From the NCBI GenBank assembly GCA_013695775.1, contig JACCZV010000197.1:1-6495 (forward strand): a stretch of DNA of 6,495 bases, given 5' to 3'. This document shows, piece by piece, positions 1 to 5,847 of the stretch (positions are counted from its first letter, which is position 1; each line of letters starts with the position of its first letter). Under the pieces are notes generated by a model. It did not search any database. It had not been told where the DNA came from and saw only the letters and a program-made list of their open reading frames with translations. The translations under genes and the position numbers were made by a program. This stretch comes from Chitinophagales bacterium. Lineage in GTDB: Bacteria; Bacteroidota; Bacteroidia; Chitinophagales; UBA10324.

Positions 1-563
1 AAATCGCTTACTACAACACCGCCATGCGTTGATGCATGAAGGAACTTGTTATTCACAAGATAAATCCCCATGTGGCTGATATTTGAGCTGTTGATTTTGA
101 AAAAAATAAGATCCCCTTCCTTTAAATTTGCCTTAGTTACAGGATCTGTTTGATTATAGATACTTGCTGAGCTACCGGAAATCGTTTTCTCATAAACTTG
201 TTTGATAAGCAAAGCGGCAAGGCCAGAACAATCCACACCAGTCTTCGATTTCCCGGCATACTTATATGGCACTTGAAGCCAGTCATCTATAAATCTAAAG
301 AGCTCAAGATTAGTGATCCCAGAAGATTTATTGCCAAGGAGTAAATCGTATTTATTCTGGAATTCCTTTAGCGAAAAACTACTATTTGTTGTAGAAGAAT
401 TTTTCGATGATTTGTTTTCTGCAGGATAACTTCCATTATGTATCGGTTTTGAAGAATTTGTTGAAACACTACGTTTTTGCGTACTGCAGGAAGTCACGAA
501 TATCATTAATGATAGCGCAAACCAGAAGCTATGTAGCCGGTGCAGAGATTTCACGAAATGCAT
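1..563 (-). CDS. NlpC/P60 (C40) peptidase lipoprotein, partial (C-terminus beyond left edge)
   Basis: This is a predicted cell-envelope cysteine peptidase that would cut peptidoglycan stem peptides. 187 codons are visible from the ATG at 563, and the reading frame stays open to the window edge. Residues 1-26 form a lipoprotein signal: a basic start (K5, R9), a hydrophobic stretch, and the lipobox VTSC with C26 as the lipidated residue. Residues 27-64 are a Ser/Asn/Lys-rich, probably disordered linker. The NlpC/P60 domain begins near residue 88. The catalytic Cys is C112 in VDCSG, the catalytic His is H164 in SHMGIYL, and the third polar residue is H176 in LHAST, so the triad is complete although the domain end is missing. 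The start lies 35 nt inside the 3' end of nnr, shifted one base from its frame, which suggests translational coupling. A later in-frame ATG would destroy the signal peptide. The family is certain. The exact bond cleaved cannot be told, and hydrolase activity is inferred. Confidence 0.9.
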   Translation of the reverse strand, partial: MHFVKSLHRLHSFWFALSLMIFVTSCSTQKRSVSTNSSKPIHNGSYPAENKSSKNSSTTNSSFSLKEFQNKYDLLLGNKSSGITNLELFRFIDDWLQVPYKYAGKSKTGVDCSGLAALLIKQVYEKTISGSSASIYNQTDPVTKANLKEGDLIFFKINSSNISHMGIYLVNNKFLHASTHGGVVVSD

Positions 564-2037
564 CACCAATAGTAGAGATGATATCGGTGGCGAGCAAAGA
601 TTGCTCCGATTGTTTTTTAACAGCAATGTCAGCAGACAGTCCATGTAAGTAGACACTGAGCAGCGAAGCCTCCTCTTGATGATATCCCTGTGCTAGAAAT
701 GACGCAACCATTCCCGTAAGCACATCGCCGCTGCCTCCCTTTGCCATGCCGGGATTGCCGGTAGAATTGAAATAACATTTGCCCTGGGGAGTAGAAATGC
801 AGGTGTAGGCACCTTTCAAAATTATATAAAGGTGATGCTTTTTGGAGAGATCCATTTGACGCTGAAGCCGATCAGCCCAATCACTGGAAACTCCTGCCAG
901 GCGTTCAAATTCTTTGGGGTGAGGGGTGATGATGGAATCAGCCGGTAGAAGGGTTAAGTCATTTTCTTCTTGAGATATAATATTTAATGCATCGGCATCG
1001 AACACCGCAGCCGCTCTTACTGCAGATAAAAGCCCAAGAAATTTTTTTTTCGCATTTGCCGTGGTACCTATTCCCGGGCCAAAAGCAAATGCATTATACT
1101 TTGAAAGATCTTTGCTATTCAGCGATTCATCACCTAAATATTCCTCCGTCATTGCTTCCGGAACGGTTATATTAAATACCGCTGTATAACCTTCGGGAAT
1201 ATGCACCGTAATTAAGCCTGCACCTGTTCGCACACATGCCAATGTACACATGATTGCTGCACCCATTTTTCCTTTACTGCCTGCATGGATGAATGCATGT
1301 CCGAAACTTCCCTTGTGATCAAATTTTTTTCTTGGCTTAAGCATCCGTTCAATATCCATCCGCTCCAGAAAGAAATGTGACACACCATTTGAGGGCCAAA
1401 TGATCTTAGCAAGACCAATATCAACTGCATACCATTCTCCGATTGCTTCGAGGTTTTCACAGAATAAGAATGAAAGCTTTGGATATTGAAAAGTGATGGT
1501 GTGGTGAGCTTTGAATGTCAGGTCACGTGTTGGTTTATCCGCATAGAGTCCACTGGGAATATCTACAGAGACGCGGGTGGCTTGTTGCACATTTAAATAC
1601 TTCACCAGTTCTTCAGCCAGCCCTTTCAATGGTTTATTTAATCCGGTGCCGAAAAGGGCATCAACTATAATAGCTTCTTTGTGGAGTTCAGGAAATTTTT
1701 TTTCTGACTTTATATAAGTTAGTAACAGTCCTGTATTTTTAATTCTTGATTCATTGATTAGAAACGCTTCGGAAGAATCTCCTGTTTGATTTAATATGAA
1801 AACATAGATTTCATAATTATAATTTTGAAGAAGTCTGCCAATCGCCAACCCGTCTCCTCCATTGTTTCCTTTACCACAAAAGATATAAACGGGGGATGAT
1901 ACTTTAAATTTTTGCGTGAAGCATTTTATAAAGGCTTCTGCAGCCCGCTCCATGAGATCAATTGGTGCGATAGGCTCATGTTCTATGGTGTACCTGTCGG
2001 CTTCAGCGATCTGCAAAGAAGAGAGAATAGGAATCAC
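529..2037 (-). CDS. nnr: Bifunctional NAD(P)H-hydrate epimerase / ADP-dependent NAD(P)HX dehydratase
   Basis: This cytoplasmic metabolite-repair enzyme epimerises R-NAD(P)HX to the S form and dehydrates S-NAD(P)HX back to NAD(P)H, using ADP. The 502-residue product has the usual length for the fused YjeF protein. The N-terminal epimerase domain (about 1-220) shows GKGNNGGDG at 55-63, VDALFGTG at 125-132 and VDIPSG at 158-163. The C-terminal ribokinase-like dehydratase domain (about 230-500) shows HKGSFGH at 241-247, FGPGIGT at 319-325, DADALN at 347-352, TPHPKEF at 371-377, and the nucleotide-site segment GNPGMAKGGSGDVLTG at 427-442 with the catalytic Asp at 438. Both active sites look intact. 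The ATG start gives the standard N-terminus (the family begins just before the helix with EADRYT). It lies 38 nt downstream of the SH3/NlpC-P60 gene, and its 3' end overlaps the following lipoprotein gene by 35 nt, so all three are probably co-transcribed. Confidence 0.97.
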   Translation of the reverse strand: MIPILSSLQIAEADRYTIEHEPIAPIDLMERAAEAFIKCFTQKFKVSSPVYIFCGKGNNGGDGLAIGRLLQNYNYEIYVFILNQTGDSSEAFLINESRIKNTGLLLTYIKSEKKFPELHKEAIIVDALFGTGLNKPLKGLAEELVKYLNVQQATRVSVDIPSGLYADKPTRDLTFKAHHTITFQYPKLSFLFCENLEAIGEWYAVDIGLAKIIWPSNGVSHFFLERMDIERMLKPRKKFDHKGSFGHAFIHAGSKGKMGAAIMCTLACVRTGAGLITVHIPEGYTAVFNITVPEAMTEEYLGDESLNSKDLSKYNAFAFGPGIGTTANAKKKFLGLLSAVRAAAVFDADALNIISQEENDLTLLPADSIITPHPKEFERLAGVSSDWADRLQRQMDLSKKHHLYIILKGAYTCISTPQGKCYFNSTGNPGMAKGGSGDVLTGMVASFLAQGYHQEEASLLSVYLHGLSADIAVKKQSEQSLLATDIISTIGDAFREISAPAT

Positions 2038-2075
2038 TTTTATTTTTAATTATCAGGTAAGAAACTCTGCAATGT

Positions 2076-2852
2076 TTAATGAATTATTCTCCGAATAAGC
2101 CGCAGCGGATGGGTATATTTCTTCAGTTCTTCATTATAAATTCCGTAGTGGTCAATCGTATCTATTCTTACCCGGCCTGAAGCATGAATTATTTTTTGAT
2201 GTGGCAGTATAATGCCCACGTGTATGATTTTTCCTTCTTCATTTTGAAAGAATGCCAAATCACCCGGCCTCGCTTCATCAATGAAACTTACCAGGATGCC
2301 CTGCTCACTTTGTTGCCAGGCGTCTCTGTGCAGCCTTATCCCGGCAAGTTTATATATTATGTTCGTAAATCCGGAACAATCTACTCCTGCGGGAGATCTG
2401 CCGCCCCACAAATAAGGAATATTAAGAAACCGGGTAGCAAATGAAGGAACTTGCTCTATTGTATTTTGCTCTAATCCACCCGTGACAGCAGAGTCGAACT
2501 GAAACAATTCGTTATTGATTTTGAAGGATTGAGTATCATACTTAGGTAAGGAGCTTCCTGTAAACAATATTATTTTACGCTTGTCGCTCTCTGCAATTGT
2601 AAATAGTTCTAAAGAACAAAAGAGGGATGAAGAAGTAAGCTCAGAAAAAAGAGATTGCTTTATTTCCTGCACCTGTTTTTCATCTACCCAACCCTCATAA
2701 TCGTCGCAATGGGTATGAATGCGCAGCCAGGTCTGTTTTTTTTCTCTTACTTCAAATACTTCACCCAATAACAATTGTGATACCATCTCACTTTTATCTG
2801 AAGGAGTTGCACGCAGGGGAATAGCCGTTAAATCACAAATTCCGAAAGTCAA
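2076..2852 (-). CDS. SH3 and NlpC/P60 (C40) peptidase, YkfC / dipeptidyl-peptidase VI type
   Basis: This is a predicted cytoplasmic gamma-D-glutamyl-L-diamino acid endopeptidase that trims recovered murein peptides, by analogy with YkfC and dipeptidyl-peptidase VI. The 258-residue product has no signal peptide. A bacterial SH3 domain fills about residues 5-62, a second poorly conserved beta-rich segment about 70-125, and the NlpC/P60 domain about 135-255. The catalytic residues are C159 in VDCSG, H211 in IIHVGI and H223 in IIHASG; YLWGG (147-151) precedes the cysteine. The start is TTG at 2852-2850. A TAA stop lies in frame at 2859-2857, just two codons upstream, and the next in-frame ATG (codon 23) would remove part of the SH3 domain. 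The A-rich tract before the TTG fits Bacteroidota initiation regions, and the N-terminus matches my memory of relatives. It leads the block with nnr and the lipoprotein peptidase. Family assignment is firm; substrate is inferred. Confidence 0.92.
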   Translation of the reverse strand: MTFGICDLTAIPLRATPSDKSEMVSQLLLGEVFEVREKKQTWLRIHTHCDDYEGWVDEKQVQEIKQSLFSELTSSSLFCSLELFTIAESDKRKIILFTGSSLPKYDTQSFKINNELFQFDSAVTGGLEQNTIEQVPSFATRFLNIPYLWGGRSPAGVDCSGFTNIIYKLAGIRLHRDAWQQSEQGILVSFIDEARPGDLAFFQNEEGKIIHVGIILPHQKIIHASGRVRIDTIDHYGIYNEELKKYTHPLRLIRRIIH

Positions 2853-2864
2853 TATTTTTTATTT

Positions 2865-2872
2865 CAAAATTA
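2865..2872 (-). promoter_or_regulatory. Possible Bacteroidota -7 element before the SH3/NlpC-P60 gene
   Basis: On the minus strand this reads TAATTTTG, an exact match to the Bacteroidota -7 consensus TAnnTTTG. It ends 12 nt before the TTG start, which would leave a leader of only a few nucleotides. No convincing TTTG -33 element lies at the expected distance. In AT-rich DNA the match may be chance. The 144-nt gap 2853-2996 otherwise holds no gene and no convincing terminator. Confidence 0.2.
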
Positions 2873-2996
2873 ATTATTAGAAGGTACATTATAATCATTG
2901 AAATAGGAGAGTAAGTAACCAATATTTTATTTTCCCATAAGCTGATTTTTATTTAGCTGGTTGATGGTTAAAATTAGTATGATGCTCTAAATTGCA

Positions 2997-3605
2997 TTAG
3001 AAATATTGTCGGTGTTTATTTACAATATCACCCTTTACTGAATAGGAATCATTTCCAAAGAGCTTCATTTGTTGTGTAGATTTTACTATGTAAGACTTTA
3101 GTGGCTCGTAGTATAGTTCTTCTGTGTTTGACGAGAGAAAATGATCTGATTTGTTAACTATATGTAGCCGTGTAATGGAATTATCATGGGATGAAAGGGT
3201 AACTTCAATCAAATTTGTTCTTAAATCCCTGTCGATTGCTTTATAGCTGATCTTCTTTTCTCTATTGCCGATAATAGCGGTGTCAATCATATATTTTCCA
3301 ATAAAAGAACTTTTATTAATATCTGATGCATAGAACAAGGCAAGCTCTTTTCGCCAATCTGTCCACGGCATGGTATGCTGATCTGTTTTGCCATTGATGT
3401 TTGCTGTTTTTATGATAATAAAAGAATCTGCATAAAGACGGGAAATTTGATCATCAAAATAGCCTGTGAGATCGAAATAAGGTTTCTGGCCGATTAAATT
3501 TGCTGGATTCTTTGTGCATGAAAGGCTATAAAAGATCATAGATGTCAAAATAATTCGCATCATAAAATAAGCTGCTCTGAAATTATTCGTTTTTCTAAAA
3601 ATCAT
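2997..3605 (-). CDS. Small lipoprotein of unknown function, downstream of gpmI
   Basis: I do not recognise a named domain. The 202-residue product begins with a basic segment (R4, K5, R10, R17), a hydrophobic stretch (about 18-28) and a Cys at position 30 in YSLSC, a relaxed lipobox typical of Bacteroidota lipoproteins. The mature part is about 170 residues, with alternating hydrophobic and polar residues that suggest beta strands, and no obvious catalytic motif or repeat. The start could also be Met15 or Met16, which still leaves a short signal peptide; the ATG at 3605 gives a more usual signal length. The gene starts 23 nt after the gpmI stop on the same strand, so it is probably in the gpmI transcript. 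From general memory, similar lipoproteins with a YFDL...GYF-like N-terminus and an HIVNK-like strand occur in other Bacteroidota. I could not check this, and the role is unknown. Confidence 0.82.
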   Translation of the reverse strand: MIFRKTNNFRAAYFMMRIILTSMIFYSLSCTKNPANLIGQKPYFDLTGYFDDQISRLYADSFIIIKTANINGKTDQHTMPWTDWRKELALFYASDINKSSFIGKYMIDTAIIGNREKKISYKAIDRDLRTNLIEVTLSSHDNSITRLHIVNKSDHFLSSNTEELYYEPLKSYIVKSTQQMKLFGNDSYSVKGDIVNKHRQYF

Positions 3606-3628
3606 TGCCTATGAAAAAGACCTTTGAC

Positions 3629-5161
3629 TCATAACATCTCGCTGATCAAAATATTTCCGCTCATCTTTTTTGGAGATTCAATTCCCATAATTTTTAAAAT
3701 CGTTGGCGCAAGGTCAGCCAACTTGCCATTAGATAGTTTACCGTGCCCATCGCCATTGAGAAGAAATAGCGGGACAGGATTTAATGTATGAGCAGTATTT
3801 GGTGTTCCATCTTCATTAATCATGTAGTCAGCATTGCCATGATCTGCCGTAATAAGAACTATATAGCCTAAATCAAGTGCAACATCTGCTACTTCTTTCA
3901 CGCAGTTGTCAACTGTTTCCACCGCCCTCTTAACTGCTGCCATTACCCCCGTGTGGCCCACCATATCCGGATTTGCAAAATTCACGCATATAAAATCAGG
4001 CTCCAAAGCTTTGGTTTTTTCAATTAGCACATCCTTCACCGCTACGGCACTCATTTCCGGCTGAAGATCATATGTCGCCACCTTCGGTGATGGAACCATG
4101 AATCTACTCTCCCCTTTAAAGGGCTGCTCTCTTCCTCCATTAAAAAAGAAGGTTACATGTGGATATTTTTCCGTCTCTGCAATTTTCATCTGAGTAAGAC
4201 CTTTATCTGCAAGCGTTTCTCCAAGAGTATGAGTCAGGTCATCGTTCGAAAAAATATAGTTGACGTTTTGGAATGAATGGTCATACATGCTCATGGTGGT
4301 ATAATATAATCCAATTTTTTTCATCCCGAATTCAGGAAAATCCTGTTGTGTCAGCGCTCGTGTTATTTCCCTGCATCTATCAGTGCGGAAGTTGAAACAT
4401 ATTACTGCATCACCTTCTTGTATGGTTGCGATCGGCAGGCCCTGATCATCAGTTTTTATTATTGGGTTTATAAATTCATCTGTAATCCCTTCTTCATACG
4501 ATTGTTGAACCGCAGAAAGCACATCCGAACTCAGCTTTCCTAAACCATGAACGAGCAGATCATATGCAAGCTTTACTCTGAGCCAGCGATTGTCACGATC
4601 CATAGCGTAATATCTGCCTATTACTGAGGCAATCCGTATTTCAAGATTTTTCAAAAATTCTTCAAGATCAGATAAGAAGCCAAGTCCGCTCTTCGGGTCA
4701 GTATCCCGTCCATCAGTAAATGCGTGAATGAAAATGTTTTTCAAACCAAAATCATGTGCAATCTGACACAAAGCTTTTAGATGAGAAATGTGGGAATGAA
4801 CGCCTCCATCTGATACAAGACCAATAAAATGCAAAGGCCTTTCATTTTCTTTGGCATATCGAAGTGTTGCTAATAGAGACTCATTTTGATCAATGGTTTT
4901 ATTTTTAATGGCGTTGTTGATCCGCATCAATTCCTGGTAAACTATGCGTCCTGCACCTATGTTCATGTGTCCAACCTCAGAGTTACCCATTTGCCCCGCT
5001 GGCAGGCCAACTGCTTCACCACAGGTGATTAATTCGCAATGCGGATATCGGGCATACAGACTCTTTATAAAAACAGTGTTTGACTGGTAGATTGCATCGC
5101 TTGCAGGATGAGTGCCATGACCCCATCCATCCATGATAATCAACATTACTTTGTTATTCAT
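3629..5161 (-). CDS. gpmI: 2,3-bisphosphoglycerate-independent phosphoglycerate mutase
   Basis: This cytoplasmic glycolytic and gluconeogenic enzyme interconverts 3- and 2-phosphoglycerate, using two metal ions (usually Mn) and a phosphoserine intermediate. The 510-residue length is standard for the alkaline-phosphatase superfamily iPGM. All key residues are visible: D11 in MDGWGHG, nucleophile S61 in MGNSEVGHMN, H122 in GGVHSH, R152 and D153 in TDGRDTDP, R183 in GRYYAMDRD, R259 and R262 in FNFRTDR, K332 in TEKYPHVTF, D399 and H403 in NPDMVGHTG, D440 and H441 in TADHGNAD, and H458 in AHTLNPVP. The phosphatase domain is split around the inserted transferase domain (about 75-305), as usual. The ATG start places the metal-binding Asp at the expected distance from the N-terminus. 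It is transcribed divergently from the DUF4783-nadC pair, and overlapping inverted repeats lie within 52 nt upstream of the start. Confidence 0.98.
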   Translation of the reverse strand: MNNKVMLIIMDGWGHGTHPASDAIYQSNTVFIKSLYARYPHCELITCGEAVGLPAGQMGNSEVGHMNIGAGRIVYQELMRINNAIKNKTIDQNESLLATLRYAKENERPLHFIGLVSDGGVHSHISHLKALCQIAHDFGLKNIFIHAFTDGRDTDPKSGLGFLSDLEEFLKNLEIRIASVIGRYYAMDRDNRWLRVKLAYDLLVHGLGKLSSDVLSAVQQSYEEGITDEFINPIIKTDDQGLPIATIQEGDAVICFNFRTDRCREITRALTQQDFPEFGMKKIGLYYTTMSMYDHSFQNVNYIFSNDDLTHTLGETLADKGLTQMKIAETEKYPHVTFFFNGGREQPFKGESRFMVPSPKVATYDLQPEMSAVAVKDVLIEKTKALEPDFICVNFANPDMVGHTGVMAAVKRAVETVDNCVKEVADVALDLGYIVLITADHGNADYMINEDGTPNTAHTLNPVPLFLLNGDGHGKLSNGKLADLAPTILKIMGIESPKKMSGNILISEML

Positions 5162-5171
5162 AAATGCACCG

Positions 5172-5212
5172 CAAACTAATCGTTTGAAAAGGATTTAACA
5201 ACTCAAACGATT
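5172..5212. repeat. Overlapping inverted repeats just upstream of gpmI
   Basis: AATCGTTTGA (5178-5187) and TCAAACGATT (5203-5212) are perfect 10-bp inverted arms separated by 15 nt. CAAAC (5172-5176) and GTTTG (5182-5186) form a second 5-bp pair with a 5-nt loop. The two pairs share the 5182-5186 segment, so they cannot both form. In gpmI orientation the structure lies 10-51 nt before the ATG. The same stretch contains a loose promoter match, GTTG, 19 nt, TTAGTTTG (5202 down to 5172). It could be a regulator binding site or a leader hairpin; the sequence alone does not decide. Confidence 0.6.
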
Positions 5213-5285
5213 CAGACTCATTTCAAGGTATCAAAGTGAATCTCATCTAAATAACAGCTGTCATAAAGGTTTTCCACCAAAATAT

Positions 5286-5438
5286 ATGATCTGGTTAATC
5301 ATGCCAGAAAAAAGATATTTCATGCAAAACATCCTCGTAGTATTAAAGATGGTATTTTTCGTCCTTGATTTTAATACTGAAGTGATGGCTGGGATAACAT
5401 GTCTGTTGGCAGTATTTTTGATTAACTTAGCTATCTAA
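5286..5438 (+). CDS. Candidate small hydrophobic protein (50 aa), uncertain
   Basis: An ATG-started frame of 50 codons ends with TAA 10 nt before the DUF4783 start. Its product has two hydrophobic stretches, about residues 13-26 (including NILVVLKMVFFVL) and 29-50 (including AGITCLLAVFLINLAI), separated by a short polar turn with D28-like charges (DFNTE), which could form a membrane hairpin. Basic residues K9 and R10 precede the first stretch. Later in-frame ATG codons at 5301 and 5322 are alternative starts. The frame is open from 5199, longer than expected by chance but not strikingly so in AT-rich DNA. No family is recognised and there is no clear ribosome binding site, so it may simply be part of the promoter region of the downstream genes. 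Confidence 0.25.
   Translation: MIWLIMPEKRYFMQNILVVLKMVFFVLDFNTEVMAGITCLLAVFLINLAI
5413..5420 (+). promoter_or_regulatory. Possible Bacteroidota -7 element for the DUF4783-nadC operon
   Basis: The octamer TATTTTTG matches the Bacteroidota -7 consensus TAnnTTTG exactly and ends 28 nt before the ATG of the DUF4783 gene, leaving a leader of about 20 nt. No TTTG-like -33 element is seen at the expected distance upstream, so the call is weak. It lies inside the candidate small ORF; if this is the real promoter, that ORF is less likely to be on the same transcript. Confidence 0.25.
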
Positions 5439-5448
5439 ATCATAATCA

Positions 5449-5847
5449 ATGAGTTTAACGGGCATGAGGAGAATATTGCTGATGCTCCTGTTTCTTATAC
5501 CTTTCACCAGTTTCTCCCAGGTAAGCATTCTCGACAACATTGCGAATGCGATCAAAAGCGGTAATTCAAAGGAAATATCAAAATATTTCGACAATAATGT
5601 TGAAATTACCATTGTGGATAAGGAATCGGTTTACAGTAAGGTGCAGGCAGAGATGGTGTTGCGAGATTTTTTCGCCAAAAATCCAGTTCAATCATTCGAA
5701 ATAATTCATCGCGGCAAAGCAGAGGGATCTGCCTATGCGATAGGTCCGCTTAAGTCAACGAATCAATCATTTCGCGTTTACTTCTACATAAAAAATAAAG
5801 GCAGCGCTCAGCAAATTCAGGAAATGAGGTTTGAAAAAAAGCGTTAG
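5449..5847 (+). CDS. DUF4783 family exported protein
   Basis: The 132-residue product has a signal peptide: R7 and R8, a leucine-rich core (9-17) and an SPase I site around SFS-Q, with probable cleavage between S23 and Q24. The mature protein is about 109 residues and resembles the DUF4783 family of Bacteroidota, a small alpha+beta fold of the NTF2-like kind. The signature runs through IKSGNSKEISKYF (35-47), a strand with TIVDKE (54-59), VYSKVQAEMVLRDFFAKNP (61-79), and C-terminal strands ending in FRVYFYIK (108-115) and MRFEK (126-130). Function is unknown; it probably acts in the periplasm. The start may be ATG 5449 or the ATG at 5464 (Met6), since both leave an intact signal peptide. It is immediately followed by nadC, an arrangement I know from other Bacteroidota, which supports the identification and suggests one operon. 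Confidence 0.9.
   Translation: MSLTGMRRILLMLLFLIPFTSFSQVSILDNIANAIKSGNSKEISKYFDNNVEITIVDKESVYSKVQAEMVLRDFFAKNPVQSFEIIHRGKAEGSAYAIGPLKSTNQSFRVYFYIKNKGSAQQIQEMRFEKKR

Larger units (their letters stand above)
5162..5448. other. Divergent intergenic region between gpmI and the DUF4783-nadC pair
   Basis: This 287-nt region must hold promoters for both directions. On the gpmI side it contains the inverted repeats at 5172-5212. Toward the plus-strand genes it contains a hydrophobic small ORF (5286-5438) and a TAnnTTTG match (5413-5420). The stretch 5213-5285 shows nothing I can interpret. I see no tRNA, no terminator hairpin followed by T residues, and no riboswitch core that I recognise. Confidence 0.6.

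Noticed and set aside
407..652. Plus-strand open frame of 81 codons
   Set aside because: It is antisense to the well-supported nnr 3' end and the lipoprotein peptidase gene, and its product shows no recognisable domain.
1212..1460. Minus-strand open frame of 82 codons inside nnr
   Set aside because: It lies in another frame of the same strand within the nnr dehydratase region, whose motifs run uninterrupted; a shadow, not a frameshifted piece.
2184..2444. Plus-strand open frame of 86 codons
   Set aside because: It is antisense to the NlpC/P60 catalytic domain of the YkfC-type gene and has no recognisable features.
2940..2958. Short hairpin AGCTGA...TTTAGCT after the lipoprotein gene, considered as a terminator
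   Set aside because: The stem is about 6 bp with one G-T pair, AT-rich, and not followed by a T tract in the direction of transcription.
4346..4543. Plus-strand open frame of 65 codons
   Set aside because: It is antisense to the intact gpmI gene, with no start context or domain to support it.
5178..5187. Inverted arms before gpmI considered as an attachment site or insertion-sequence end
   Set aside because: There is no transposase or integrase, no target duplication, and the dyad fits an operator or leader hairpin better.
5427..5612. Minus-strand hydrophobic open frame opposite the DUF4783 signal peptide
   Set aside because: It is the antisense of a real signal peptide coding region; the conserved DUF4783 product explains the DNA better.
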